NCBI GenBank assembly: GCA_002842515.1
Contig: PHDC01000001.1
Location: 558,001-622,000 of the forward strand
Length of the DNA stretch: 64,000 nucleotides
Source of the DNA: Bacteroidetes bacterium HGW-Bacteroidetes-5
Lineage (GTDB): Bacteria > Bacteroidota > Bacteroidia > Bacteroidales > UBA932
Direction of reading: 5' to 3'
Part shown: positions 16,301 to 25,756 of the stretch, in pieces
How positions within the stretch are numbered: position 1 is the first letter of the stretch
Layout: each line of letters opens with the position of its first letter
Made by a program: the position numbers and the translations under genes
The notes under the pieces: generated by a model
The model's database searches: none
What the model saw: only the letters and a program-made list of their open reading frames with translations
Told to the model about the DNA's origin: nothing

Positions 16301-19087
16301 ATGAGTCATAAGGAGAAGAATTTCGACACCCTCATTATTGGAGGTGGTATTGCGGGTCAAGAGGCAGCTCTTAATCTTGCAGATATGGATCACAAAGTAC
16401 TTCTGGTTGAGAAGGGTCTCTCAATAGGTGGTAAGATGATTCAGCTGAGCAAGGTTTTCCCTACTCTCGATTGTGCGGCGTGTATTACCACTCCAAAAAT
16501 GTCTGAAACTGCAAGGCACCCCAACATTACACTTATGCTTAACAGCGACATTGAGAGCATCTCCAAACAGGGGAACGATTTCAATGTGAGCATAGGCAAA
16601 AAACCGAGGTATGTAATTCAGGAGAACTGTACAGGATGCCAGGAGTGTGAGGTTGTCTGCCCGGAGGTACGGGCAGATGAGTATAACACCAACCTTGCAG
16701 GGCGCAAAGTAGCATATATCCCCTTTAGCCTCGCCAATCCAAGAATTGCGACAATAGACCGGGAGGATACATCTGCTCCCTGTATAAATGAGTGTCCGGG
16801 TGGTGTAAAGGCATATGGTTATATCTCCCTGGCCAGAAATGGGCAGTACGAAGAGGCTATGAAGCTACATCTGGAGGATATCCCATTTCCGGGAAGTCTT
16901 GGCAGAGCCTGCTACTCTCCTTGCCAAAATGCTTGTACAAGAGCATCTTTAGACTCGTCAGTCGATATTCGAAAAATTAAGAGGTTTTTCTCTGACTACT
17001 ACTACGAGAAATATCCGGTTGCACCGGCAGTGGATATAAAATACAAATCCGGAAAGAAGATTGCCGTAATAGGCTCAGGACCGGCAGGGATTACTGCAGC
17101 CTACCATCTGGCACTTAAGGGACACTCTGTTAAGATATTTGAGGCGGCACCCCAGGCAGGAGGCATGCTAAGGCTGGCACTACCTGAGTATAGAGCCCCT
17201 AAAAATATTGTGGACAGAGATCTCCAAAATGTCACAGTTTTGGGAGTAGAGATCGAGTGTAATAGAAAAATTGAGAATCTAAAAGCACTTAAGGATGAGG
17301 GGTTCGATATTATTTTTGTATCTGTGGGGACACACGATACAGTATCACTTGGAGTTGAAGGCTCATCCCTAAATGGAGTTGTCTCCTGTCTAGATTTTCT
17401 AAGAGAGGCCAACATCGGTAAAAAAGAGGATCTTACAGGGAAAAATGTAATGGTAATAGGCGGAGGTAACACCGCTATAGATGCAGCAAGAACATCAATG
17501 CGCTTAGGTGCAAAGAGTGTGAAGGTTATATACCGAAGAAGCCGTGATGAGATGCCCTGTTTCGCACCGGAGATAAAGGAGGCCGAAGAGGAGGGTGTAG
17601 AGATTGTCACTCTGCGTAACCCTGTTAGATTCTTAAGTTTAAGCGGGAAACTGGAAAAGATAGAACTTATAAAGATGAAACTTGGAGATCCCGATTCAAG
17701 TGGAAGAAGAAGATCTGATCCGATTAAAGGTTCGGAGCATATTGCAGATGTAGATTATGTTATTGAAGCTATCGGGTTAAAACCATCTACCTCTCCCTTT
17801 GTAAATCAGGTTGAGATAAACAGAGGGGGGACAATCAAGGTAAACGAAAAGAGTCTTCAAACCTCTGTTCCATATATTTTTGCAGGGGGAGATGCCGTAA
17901 CAGGCGCAACAACCCTTATAGAGGCTGCAGGTCAAGGCAAAAGAGCAGCCTTCTATATAGATAAGTTTCTTAATAACCTCAATATGGAGGATTTTGAAAG
18001 TGGAGACAAACTACCTGCAGCAGATAAGGCAAAAGTGCTAAAACGGTACACCGGCAATAGTGTACCTTCGGTAGAGAACCAATCTATACCGTTAAAAGAT
18101 AGAATAAAGAGCTTTGATGAAGTTGAGTATACATATACAGAGGATGAGCTCAGGGCAAGCACTCAAAGGTGTCTGGATTGCAGTAACTGCCGCGAATGCC
18201 ACCAGTGTCTCACTATCTGCCCCGCAAATGCAATTGACTTCTCTCAAAAGAGAGAGCAATATAGCACCACAGTAAAATCTGTGGTTGTCTCAACCGGGTA
18301 TAAACTCTTCCCGCCATCCGGTAAACCCGAATATGGCTACGAAAAGTATCCCAATGTAATAGACTCAATGCAGATGGACAGGCTGATTGCCCCTACCAGA
18401 CCATTCAACAATGTTCTCCGGCCGGGAGACGGTAAAACTCCGGACAATATTGCATATGTTTTGTGTACGGGTTCGAGAGACTCCTCAATGGAGAACAAGA
18501 GTTGCAGCGGGGAGTGCTCAAATAACCCTATCTGCTCTCAAATATGTTGTATGTACTCCATTAAACAGGCGCAGCTTCTAATGGGAGCATTGCCTATGGC
18601 AGATATTACAATTTACTACATAGATATCCGTGCATTCGGCAAAGGGTATGAGGAGTTCTTCCAGCAGTCCAAATCTATGGGAGTTAATTTTGTAAAGGGG
18701 AAGGTTGCAAAGATCAGAGAAAATGAAAATGGCAGCGGAGATCTCATATTGCGTTATGAGGATGTTACAAAGGGTGTGGTAAAAGAGGCCAAACACGACC
18801 TTGTGGTTCTCTCTGTAGGTGTTCTGCCAAACAAAGAGATTCCGGCAATGTTTACCAACGAGAAACTTGAATTGGATGAGTTCAATTTCGTGAAACAGAC
18901 AGATGAGTTATTCACTCCATCCCTGACAAGTATTAAAGGGGTCTTTGTTGCAGGTGCAGCCTCAGGCCCTAAAGATATCCCGGACTCTATACTTTCTGCC
19001 GGATGTGCAGCATCAGAGGTTGCCGGTTATCTCAACAGCAAGGAGATAAACCCGGCTAAACATTTCAGTTTTATTAAAAATGTGTAA
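16301..19087 (+). CDS. HdrA-like flavoprotein with internal GltD-type NAD(P)H domain
   Basis: This 928-residue multidomain protein starts with an HdrA FAD domain (GGGIAGQ 14-20, then GGK and FPTLDCAACITTPKM with Cys58 and Cys61). A 4Fe-4S motif follows at Cys110, 113, 116 and 120. Next comes a complete GltD-like block, with entry cysteines (161, 165, 204, 208, 212), an FAD motif IGSGPAGITAA (257-267), an NAD(P)H motif IGGGNTAIDAA (386-396) and FAGGDAVTGATTL (527-539). After a six-cysteine ferredoxin-like segment (624-640) the HdrA C-terminal half resumes, with CTGSRD and a Cys-rich CC motif. It probably feeds NAD(P)H electrons into an HdrA core, possibly with bifurcation. The 3' end overlaps the next hdrA by 8 bases. 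Confidence 0.87.
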   Translation: MSHKEKNFDTLIIGGGIAGQEAALNLADMDHKVLLVEKGLSIGGKMIQLSKVFPTLDCAACITTPKMSETARHPNITLMLNSDIESISKQGNDFNVSIGKKPRYVIQENCTGCQECEVVCPEVRADEYNTNLAGRKVAYIPFSLANPRIATIDREDTSAPCINECPGGVKAYGYISLARNGQYEEAMKLHLEDIPFPGSLGRACYSPCQNACTRASLDSSVDIRKIKRFFSDYYYEKYPVAPAVDIKYKSGKKIAVIGSGPAGITAAYHLALKGHSVKIFEAAPQAGGMLRLALPEYRAPKNIVDRDLQNVTVLGVEIECNRKIENLKALKDEGFDIIFVSVGTHDTVSLGVEGSSLNGVVSCLDFLREANIGKKEDLTGKNVMVIGGGNTAIDAARTSMRLGAKSVKVIYRRSRDEMPCFAPEIKEAEEEGVEIVTLRNPVRFLSLSGKLEKIELIKMKLGDPDSSGRRRSDPIKGSEHIADVDYVIEAIGLKPSTSPFVNQVEINRGGTIKVNEKSLQTSVPYIFAGGDAVTGATTLIEAAGQGKRAAFYIDKFLNNLNMEDFESGDKLPAADKAKVLKRYTGNSVPSVENQSIPLKDRIKSFDEVEYTYTEDELRASTQRCLDCSNCRECHQCLTICPANAIDFSQKREQYSTTVKSVVVSTGYKLFPPSGKPEYGYEKYPNVIDSMQMDRLIAPTRPFNNVLRPGDGKTPDNIAYVLCTGSRDSSMENKSCSGECSNNPICSQICCMYSIKQAQLLMGALPMADITIYYIDIRAFGKGYEEFFQQSKSMGVNFVKGKVAKIRENENGSGDLILRYEDVTKGVVKEAKHDLVVLSVGVLPNKEIPAMFTNEKLELDEFNFVKQTDELFTPSLTSIKGVFVAGAASGPKDIPDSILSAGCAASEVAGYLNSKEINPAKHFSFIKNV

Positions 19088-21290
19088 GATGAAAGAGAGA
19101 ATTGGCGTATATATTTGTCACTGCGGAGGAAATATCTCTGACTATGTAGATGTTGAGGAGCTGGGCAGAATGTTCCATAAGGAGGATGGTGTTGTTGTCT
19201 CTAAAGATGTGATGTTTGCCTGTGCAGACTCAAATCAGAAAGAGATGATTGAAGATATTAAGAACTTTAATCTCGATGCGATTGTGGTTGCATCCTGCTC
19301 TCCCAAACTGCATCTTCACACCTTTAGGAATGTGGCCTCACGGGGTGGTCTTAATCCCAACAACTATGTTCAGGTAAATGTTCGCGAACAGTGTTCGTGG
19401 CCCCATTCAGACAATCCCAGAGAGGCTACAGTTAAAGCTGCTGGTTTAATTCGGGCTGGTATTAAAAGGGTTGCACACTCTCAGGCGCTTGATAACATTG
19501 AGCTCACTGTAAAAAAATCTGCATTGGTTGTTGGAGCAGGAGTCTCAGGAATGAAGGCCGCAATAGATCTTGCCCGTACCGGGAATGAGGTCTACCTGGT
19601 TGAAAAAGATTTTTTTGTTGGAGGTCATATAGTACAGCAGGAGACTCTGTTCACCACCGGAGAGAATAGTAAAGAGATTGTTTCTAAGCTATTTAAAGAG
19701 ATTAAAAGTTACCGCAACATTACTCTCTTTACCGGAGCTACAATAGAGAAGGTTAGCGGGAGCCTCGGCAACTTTCATATAGATATAAAGATCCGGCCCA
19801 GATATATCAACACTAAGGCCGACTATGATCTGGTTGTAAAAGCGCTTAACGAGTGTCCGGTTTATGTGGAGGATGAGTTCAATTTAGGGCTCAAAAAAAG
19901 AGGGGCGATATATAAGAACTACCCGGATGCTATGCCTAACATACCTGCAGTTAATCTTGAGGTACTCCAAAGCTCTCCTGAGGCAATGTTACAGTATGCC
20001 AATATAATAGATCTAAATCAACAGGAGGAGCTACTCTCATTTATTGTTGGCGGAGTTCTGGTTACTACAGGATTCGACTCATATATCCCAAATTCCGGTG
20101 AGTATGGATACAAAAGTTCGCCATATGTCCTGACCCTTCCGGAATTCAACAGGTTAACAGAGCTGAGCAGCAACAAACTTGTATTCCAAAACCGGGAGAT
20201 TAAAAGTGTTGCCTATATCTACTGTGTGGGCAGCAGACAATCTAAAGGAGAGAACAGATACTGCTCAAGATCGTGCTGTACATCTGCAATATTCAGCTCC
20301 CTAAATATTAAGGAGAAGTATAAAGATATAACCTCATACCATCTCTATCGCGATATCAGAACTTATGGTAAACAGGAGATTCTTTACGAGAAGTCATCCA
20401 ATCTTGGAGATATCTACATTAAATTTGAGGAGAAGGAGCCGCCCGTAGTTGAGTATAACGGTAAAACCAATGTGATTAAAGTCAAAGATTACCTCAGTGC
20501 TAAGATGGAGCTAGAGATAGAGGCAGATATGGTGGTGCTGGTAACAGGAATGGTCTCCCGCAAAGAGAGCGTTCAAATCTCGGAAAAGTTCAAAATCCCA
20601 ATCGGCAGCGACAGATTTTTTAATGAGATACACCCTAAACTTAAGCCGGTAGAGACAGTAATTAAAGGAGTTTATATCGGGGGGTGCTGTCAGGGGCCTA
20701 AAAACATAAGCGAATCTGTTCAATCTTCACTCTCTGCGGCGGCAAAGATTAATGCTCTGCTAAAAAGCGGCACTATCTCTATAGATCCGGTAATAGCTGT
20801 GATAGATGAAAATGTTTGTACCTGGTGCGGTAAGTGTGAGAAGGTTTGCGACTACACTGCAATCAAAGAGATTGATAAAGATGGAAAGAGAGTGGCTTTG
20901 GTAAACAGAGCTATCTGCACCGGTTGCGGTATATGTGCTCCTGTATGCCCTGTTAACGCAATTGAGATTGCTCAATATACCGACCTTGAGATAGAGTCTA
21001 TGATAGATGGCTTTATACAAAAGATTGAGATGGAGGTTAAGGAGGAGACAACAGAGGTTCAGCAAGAGAGTGAAAGTGCTAAGATGAAAGAGTATCCTCA
21101 ACTTTGGAAGGATATAATTCAAAATATCGGAGAGAGTAAGAAGACAATACCTCAGTTATCTGAGGAGCTCACGTGTAAAAGTGAGATTGTTACCTACAAT
21201 CTTATGACAATGAATAAGTATGGAATTATAACTGCAGATGGGATGGATGAAGATGAAGCTTACTACTATTACAAAGTTAAAAATCGTTAA
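19080..21290 (+). CDS. Second HdrA-like flavoprotein (QmoB/HdrA type)
   Basis: The 736-residue product begins with the HdrA signature GVYICHCGGNIS (9-20) and an N-terminal domain with VASCSPKLH. The FAD motif VVGAGVSGMKAA (150-161) follows, then an HdrA C-terminal half with YCVGSRQ and YCSRSCC. Two ferredoxin clusters come next, CTWCGKCEKVC (Cys580-590) and CTGCGICAPVCP (about 610-621). The last 70 residues look like a winged-helix tail. The 4Fe-4S insert usually found next to the FAD motif is missing. It probably pairs with the preceding HdrA as QmoA/QmoB pair in sulfate reducers. Cytoplasmic location is inferred. It ends 1 base before the start of the membrane subunit. Confidence 0.87.
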   Translation: MCKMKERIGVYICHCGGNISDYVDVEELGRMFHKEDGVVVSKDVMFACADSNQKEMIEDIKNFNLDAIVVASCSPKLHLHTFRNVASRGGLNPNNYVQVNVREQCSWPHSDNPREATVKAAGLIRAGIKRVAHSQALDNIELTVKKSALVVGAGVSGMKAAIDLARTGNEVYLVEKDFFVGGHIVQQETLFTTGENSKEIVSKLFKEIKSYRNITLFTGATIEKVSGSLGNFHIDIKIRPRYINTKADYDLVVKALNECPVYVEDEFNLGLKKRGAIYKNYPDAMPNIPAVNLEVLQSSPEAMLQYANIIDLNQQEELLSFIVGGVLVTTGFDSYIPNSGEYGYKSSPYVLTLPEFNRLTELSSNKLVFQNREIKSVAYIYCVGSRQSKGENRYCSRSCCTSAIFSSLNIKEKYKDITSYHLYRDIRTYGKQEILYEKSSNLGDIYIKFEEKEPPVVEYNGKTNVIKVKDYLSAKMELEIEADMVVLVTGMVSRKESVQISEKFKIPIGSDRFFNEIHPKLKPVETVIKGVYIGGCCQGPKNISESVQSSLSAAAKINALLKSGTISIDPVIAVIDENVCTWCGKCEKVCDYTAIKEIDKDGKRVALVNRAICTGCGICAPVCPVNAIEIAQYTDLEIESMIDGFIQKIEMEVKEETTEVQQESESAKMKEYPQLWKDIIQNIGESKKTIPQLSEELTCKSEIVTYNLMTMNKYGIITADGMDEDEAYYYYKVKNR

Positions 21291-21291
21291 G

Positions 21292-22344
21292 ATGGCAAGA
21301 GTAAATCCAAAATTTTCGGCTGAGATAAAAAAATATGGAGCAGATGATTTTAATGCCTGTTTCAATTGTGGAACCTGCACAGCAACTTGCTCATTATCCG
21401 ATGAAAAAAGCTCATTCCCACGCGAGATGGTTAGATACAGTGCACTAGGACTGGAGAGTGAGATCACATCATCTCTTAAACCCTGGCAATGTTACTACTG
21501 TGGAGAGTGTTCAACTGATTGCCCTCGTAAGGCCAATCCCGGAGAGTTGATGATGTCACTTAGAAGGTGGCTGACAGCAAAATATGACTGGACAGGGCTC
21601 TCGGCAATCCTCTATAAATCTTTTGCATCATTGCTAATTTTTATGGTTATAGTTGCAGTCGGTGTTATTGCTGTCGCCTTTGCAAAAGATTTCAACCTGA
21701 ATGAGATTATCCATTTCGGTCACTACTTTGAGATGTATGCAATTGCAGGAGTTTTCGCTACTATTCTGCTTCCAAATATAATTCGGATGTGGTACTTTAC
21801 TGTTATAAAACCCGGCAAAAAGGTCCCTTTTAAAAGATACATCTCCTCAATGGCAGATCTTTTTTTACATATGTTCACCCAAAAGAGAGCTCTTGGCTGT
21901 GATGATAACCAGACCAGATGGTTTGCCCACTTTGTTTTAGTTATTGGGTATCTTACTCTGTTGTTTACCACTGTTTTCCTTGACTGGTTCTCCTCAGAAA
22001 GTATGTTTGTAGTGGTATTGGGATATGTGGTAAGTGCGGTTGTTTTTGTGGTGACTCTCCTCTTTGTGATGAGCAGAATCAAGCAAAAAACAGAGGTTAC
22101 AAAACACTCCCGCCCATCGGACTGGATGTTTGTGGCTTGGCTCTTTCTTATGGGTGTAACCGCTTTTGCGGTGAGACTCTTTATAGATTTGGAGATCCTT
22201 GAGAGCAATCTATGGCTCTACCTGTTCCATCTTATTATTCTGGCTCAATGGGCACTCATAATTGTTCCTTTCGGAAAGTGGACACATTTTCTCTACAGAT
22301 CGTTTGCCATCTACTTTGAAAAGCTGCTGGAAGGTAAAAAATAG
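21292..22344 (+). CDS. QmoC-like membrane iron-sulfur subunit
   Basis: From the ATG at 21292 the protein has 350 residues. An earlier ATG at 21238 lies inside hdrA and was not used. The N terminus is HdrC-like, with two 4Fe-4S motifs (Cys23, 26, 29, 33 and Cys67, 70, 73, 77). About six transmembrane helices follow (from residue 108 onward), with histidines such as those in FAHFVLVIG and YLFHLIIL that could bind haem b, as in NarI/QmoC. QmoC exchanges electrons between menaquinone and the cytoplasmic QmoAB. Menaquinone synthesis is supported by menG at 3.4 kb. No AprAB or DsrAB is in the window, so sulfate reduction is not implied. Confidence 0.86.
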   Translation: MARVNPKFSAEIKKYGADDFNACFNCGTCTATCSLSDEKSSFPREMVRYSALGLESEITSSLKPWQCYYCGECSTDCPRKANPGELMMSLRRWLTAKYDWTGLSAILYKSFASLLIFMVIVAVGVIAVAFAKDFNLNEIIHFGHYFEMYAIAGVFATILLPNIIRMWYFTVIKPGKKVPFKRYISSMADLFLHMFTQKRALGCDDNQTRWFAHFVLVIGYLTLLFTTVFLDWFSSESMFVVVLGYVVSAVVFVVTLLFVMSRIKQKTEVTKHSRPSDWMFVAWLFLMGVTAFAVRLFIDLEILESNLWLYLFHLIILAQWALIIVPFGKWTHFLYRSFAIYFEKLLEGKK

Positions 22345-22384
22345 TTGTAGATTTGCACATCAGTTCCATTAATCAAAGACGGTA

Positions 22385-23194
22385 GTGCTTAAGAACATTG
22401 CAGATTTTCTGCTCAATGCAGATCCCTTCTCGATTGAGATGATTACAATTCTCGTGATTACAGGATTTGTGGTCGGCTTCATAAACACATTGGCGGGTAT
22501 GGCATCTGCACTCTCTTATGGTCTCTTTATGGCAATGGGGATGCCGATCAATATTGCAAACGGTACAACCAGATTCGGGATTTTTGCTCAGTTTTCGGTT
22601 AACTCCATCCTTTTTAAAAGGAGGGGGTTACTGGATATAAAACTGGCTGTAAAAGTTGGAATCCCAATAACCATCGGCTCATTGACCGGAGCCTATTTTG
22701 CAGCATTGGTAAATCCCAGAGTAATGGAGATTGTTATGGGAATTATGTTGCCGATACTGGCAACTCTTCTGCTCTACAACCAGAGCAGAGGCAAAGATCT
22801 TAAATCAGTCGCACAAGAGAGCCTTAAAAAGAGATTTGGTCCGCTGCATTTTATTGCATTTATTGCTATTGGAATTTATGGTGGTTTTACTCACGCAGGC
22901 GTAGGGATCCTTATAATCTTCGGCTCTATTTACCTGCTTGGGCTGGATATGTTACGTTCAAACGGTATAAAACAGTTTGCCGTACTTATGTATACACCGC
23001 TTGCCCTGGGTATATTTATCTGGCACGATCAGGTTAACTGGCCGGTAGCGCTAATCTATGCAGTAGGAAATGTGGCCGGAGGTGTGGTCGGGTCAAAGAT
23101 GGCCTTTAAATGGGGCGTTAAGATAATTAACTTTGTGGTCGCCGCAGCTGTTTTTGGAATGTCATTCTGGCTTATATACAAACAGTTTACATAA
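22385..23194 (+). CDS. TSUP (TauE/SafE) family membrane transporter
   Basis: The product has 269 residues with about eight hydrophobic helices. The family pattern GFVVGFINTLAGMASALSY (residues 27-45) appears near the N terminus and again in the second half as YGGFTHAGVGIL. TSUP proteins move sulfite, thiosulfate, sulfonates or other anions across the inner membrane. The start is a GTG at 22385; an ATG at 22436 would truncate the first helix. The gene lies 40 bases after qmoC. A -7-like TAGATTTG box at 22348-22355 may give it its own promoter. Context suggests a sulfur anion as substrate, by inference only. Confidence 0.82.
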   Translation: MLKNIADFLLNADPFSIEMITILVITGFVVGFINTLAGMASALSYGLFMAMGMPINIANGTTRFGIFAQFSVNSILFKRRGLLDIKLAVKVGIPITIGSLTGAYFAALVNPRVMEIVMGIMLPILATLLLYNQSRGKDLKSVAQESLKKRFGPLHFIAFIAIGIYGGFTHAGVGILIIFGSIYLLGLDMLRSNGIKQFAVLMYTPLALGIFIWHDQVNWPVALIYAVGNVAGGVVGSKMAFKWGVKIINFVVAAAVFGMSFWLIYKQFT

Positions 23195-23210
23195 ACCTAA
23201 GATAGTTTTT

Positions 23211-24023
23211 ATGAAGAGTAATAAATCTGAGAGGGTAAAGGTTGTTGTTCCTGTTTACACAGACAAATTAACACCATACGAGATTATATCTCTTAACAGA
23301 TTAAACGAAGTTCTGGGCAGTTACCAAGTTGTTTTCGTCCTGCCTCAATCTCTTTCACGTGAAAAATTCACAGCTGCCTGCCCTTCGGCCCAATTTGAGT
23401 CTTTTCCGGACTCTTATTTTGACGGGATTAAGGCCTACAACACTCTAATGATGTCGCGCATCTTTTATGAGCGATTTCTTGATTGTGAGTATATTCTTAT
23501 ATACCAACTTGACTGTTACATTTTTAGAGACGAACTTGATCTCTGGTGCAGCAAAGATTACGACTACATAGGTGCTCCTTGGATTAAGAGGGCTGTATAC
23601 GACCTGCCGGTAATTAAAAGCTATATGAAACTGAGCAGACTTTTTACAAAGTTGACAGGAAAACCGGACAGGCAAGAGCTATTTAACAGGGTCGGGAATG
23701 GAGGGCTCTCTCTTAGAAAGGTTAAGAGCCACATCAACTTTATTGATAACCATCCAAGTGTTGTTGAGAGGTTCATCAAGGCGAGACACTACCATCTATA
23801 TAATGAAGATGTCTTTTGGTCAATTGAGGTAAACAAACACCCCGGCGTACCGTTTAGTTATCCGGACCATATTACCGCACTCAATTTCTCGTTCGATAAA
23901 CATCCCGGATACTGCTATAAACTTAACGGTAACCGACTCCCCTTCGGATGCCACAGCTGGAGTCAAAAAAAGATGATAGGGTTTTGGAGAGGTATTATCC
24001 TCAAAGAAAATAATGATAAATAG
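23211..24023 (+). CDS. DUF5672 family protein (glycosyltransferase-like)
   Basis: The ATG at 23211 gives 270 residues; a longer frame begins inside the TSUP gene and is unlikely. The protein has a nucleotide-sugar-transferase feel: VVVPVYTD at the start, YILIYQLDCYIFRDEL with a DxD-like acidic turn (about 92-107), GNGGLSLR (163-170) and EDVFW (about 201-205). These are features of the DUF5672 family, often found in surface polysaccharide loci, although no other such gene is next to it here. The acceptor and the sugar are unknown. It ends 5 bases before the end of the convergent sulfatase gene. Confidence 0.75.
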   Translation: MKSNKSERVKVVVPVYTDKLTPYEIISLNRLNEVLGSYQVVFVLPQSLSREKFTAACPSAQFESFPDSYFDGIKAYNTLMMSRIFYERFLDCEYILIYQLDCYIFRDELDLWCSKDYDYIGAPWIKRAVYDLPVIKSYMKLSRLFTKLTGKPDRQELFNRVGNGGLSLRKVKSHINFIDNHPSVVERFIKARHYHLYNEDVFWSIEVNKHPGVPFSYPDHITALNFSFDKHPGYCYKLNGNRLPFGCHSWSQKKMIGFWRGIILKENNDK

Positions 24024-24028
24024 TACTC

Positions 24029-25636
24029 CTAAAGCTCCTGATTATCGTCATACTTTTTCATCAGCCTTAAAAGCTCAGTGTGCAATCTCTTGGTAATCTT
24101 TGAGTATCTGGAATCTTCGTAGAGATTATTTAGCTCATTCGGGTCAATTTTAAGGTCATACAACTCCCAGGCATCAATATCGTGGCCGTAAAATTTAATA
24201 AGCTTATATCTGTCGTCCCTTACTCCATAATGTCTTCTTACCGAGTGCTCTGCAGGGTATTCAAAATAGTGGTAATAGATAGATTTTCTCCAATCTTTTG
24301 GTCTCTCTCCTCTTAAAAGCGGGACAAACGACACACCCTGAATATCCTTTGGAACCGGCACTCCTGCAAGTTCAAGAATTGTAGGTGCATAATCTATGTT
24401 CTGCACAAACAGATCTATATCTCCTCTCTTTGCAAACTCTCCCCTACCCTTTGGTAGCTGAACTACCAGAGGTGTTCTCACAGACTCTTCATACATAAAC
24501 CTCTTGTCAAACCAACCGTGCTCTCCCATATAGAACCCCTGATCCGATGTATAGATAACTATTGTATTCTCCAGCAGGTTATTCTCTTTTAGATACTCCA
24601 TAACCCTACCGATATTATCATCTACAGATTTTATACACTTGAGGTAATCTTTCATATAGCGCTGATACTTCCACTCTGCAAGATCCCTGCCCTTTAGATC
24701 TCTCATTTTAAAATCGTTCAGAACAGAGTCATAAACTCTGTTCCAGGCAAACCGCTGAGTTGAATCAAGCCTCCTTAATGCAAAAGTAAGGTTCTCTTTA
24801 AGCCTGGTCTGAATATCATCTGAGTTTAATTTAAGATCAAAAGCGAAGTCCATCTCATCTCCTGCAATCTTCATCTCTTGTGCTGCCGCTGCAGGACGCC
24901 CTCTGTAGTCGTCATAAAAAGTATTCGGAACGGGAAAGGTAATATTCTCAAAAAGATCAATCTCTCCAGTGTCCGGCATCCAGTTGCGGTGAGGTGCCTT
25001 ATGGTGAATCACTAGACAAAATGGCCTCTCTCTGTCCCTCTCCCTCTCCAGCCACTCAAGGGTGAGGTCGGTTATTACAGTTGTGCTGTAACCTTTGTGG
25101 GTAACCCTTCCGGAGGGAGTTATAAAAATCGGGTCGTAATACTGCCCCTGCCCTACCAATATCTCCCATCTGTCAAAACCCGACGGTTCACTTTTAAGAT
25201 GCCACTTCCCAAAGATAGCAGTCTGATATCCCGCGCTTTGCAAAAGCTTTGGGAAGGTAACCTGAGTGCTGTCGAAGCGGGTAGCATTTGTTGTCATTCC
25301 GTTTTTATGAGAGAACTTGCCCGTTAACAAACAGGCCCTGCTTGGTCCCGATATTGAGTTGGCAACAAAGCTGTTGGTAAACCTCACTCCATTTGCGGCA
25401 ATCCCATCTATATTGGGTGTTCGGATAAAACGATTGTCGTAGCAACTTATGGTTTGGTACGAGTGATCATCCGACATAATGTAGACAATGTTGAGAGGCT
25501 TATTATCTCCCTTGAGGGGTTCGCTTGCATTTTGATGTTTGCCCCCCTGTGCAAAGAGCGGGTTACACCCAACAGAGGCAACAAATAACCATAAGAGATT
25601 TGATCTGTTAGTGTTTTGTGTAATTAACTGTATCAT
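24029..25636 (-). CDS. Sulfatase, Ser-type
   Basis: The 535-residue protein has a signal-like N terminus (about 13-29). The sulfatase signature SGPSRACLLTGKFSHKNG begins at Ser96. The residue modified to formylglycine is serine, so an anaerobic radical-SAM maturase (anSME) is needed. Metal ligands appear in MSDDHSYQ (Asp56, Asp57) and YTSDQGFYMGEHGWFDK later in the chain. It probably removes sulfate esters from sulfated glycans in the periplasm. No SusC/SusD or maturase gene is adjacent, so it is not part of an obvious polysaccharide utilisation locus here. Confidence 0.9.
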   Translation of the reverse strand: MIQLITQNTNRSNLLWLFVASVGCNPLFAQGGKHQNASEPLKGDNKPLNIVYIMSDDHSYQTISCYDNRFIRTPNIDGIAANGVRFTNSFVANSISGPSRACLLTGKFSHKNGMTTNATRFDSTQVTFPKLLQSAGYQTAIFGKWHLKSEPSGFDRWEILVGQGQYYDPIFITPSGRVTHKGYSTTVITDLTLEWLERERDRERPFCLVIHHKAPHRNWMPDTGEIDLFENITFPVPNTFYDDYRGRPAAAAQEMKIAGDEMDFAFDLKLNSDDIQTRLKENLTFALRRLDSTQRFAWNRVYDSVLNDFKMRDLKGRDLAEWKYQRYMKDYLKCIKSVDDNIGRVMEYLKENNLLENTIVIYTSDQGFYMGEHGWFDKRFMYEESVRTPLVVQLPKGRGEFAKRGDIDLFVQNIDYAPTILELAGVPVPKDIQGVSFVPLLRGERPKDWRKSIYYHYFEYPAEHSVRRHYGVRDDRYKLIKFYGHDIDAWELYDLKIDPNELNNLYEDSRYSKITKRLHTELLRLMKKYDDNQEL

Positions 25637-25756
25637 AATTGAATGAAAATTCTATTTCATTAAAACTATTAGAGTTCAATTTTTATATATCTGATTATGT
25701 GACTGTTTCACAAAACTCTAACAGTTAAAGTTAAAAAAAAATGGTTAGATTTGTAT

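Noticed and set aside
21238..21291. Upstream start for the QmoC-like gene
   Set aside because: It lies within the hdrA end in another frame; the ATG at 21292 right after the hdrA stop gives the normal HdrC-like N terminus.
14971..22344. Assignment as a sulfate-reduction Qmo complex or sulfur-oxidising sHdr system
   Set aside because: No AprAB, DsrAB, Sat, LbpA or LplA genes are near, and the gene set (GltD-HdrA plus MvhD plus QmoC) differs from both described systems.
25746..25753. TAGATTTG as promoter of the photolyase gene
   Set aside because: It fits the -7 pattern but is only 3 bases before the ATG and lacks a -33 box; kept only as a remark.
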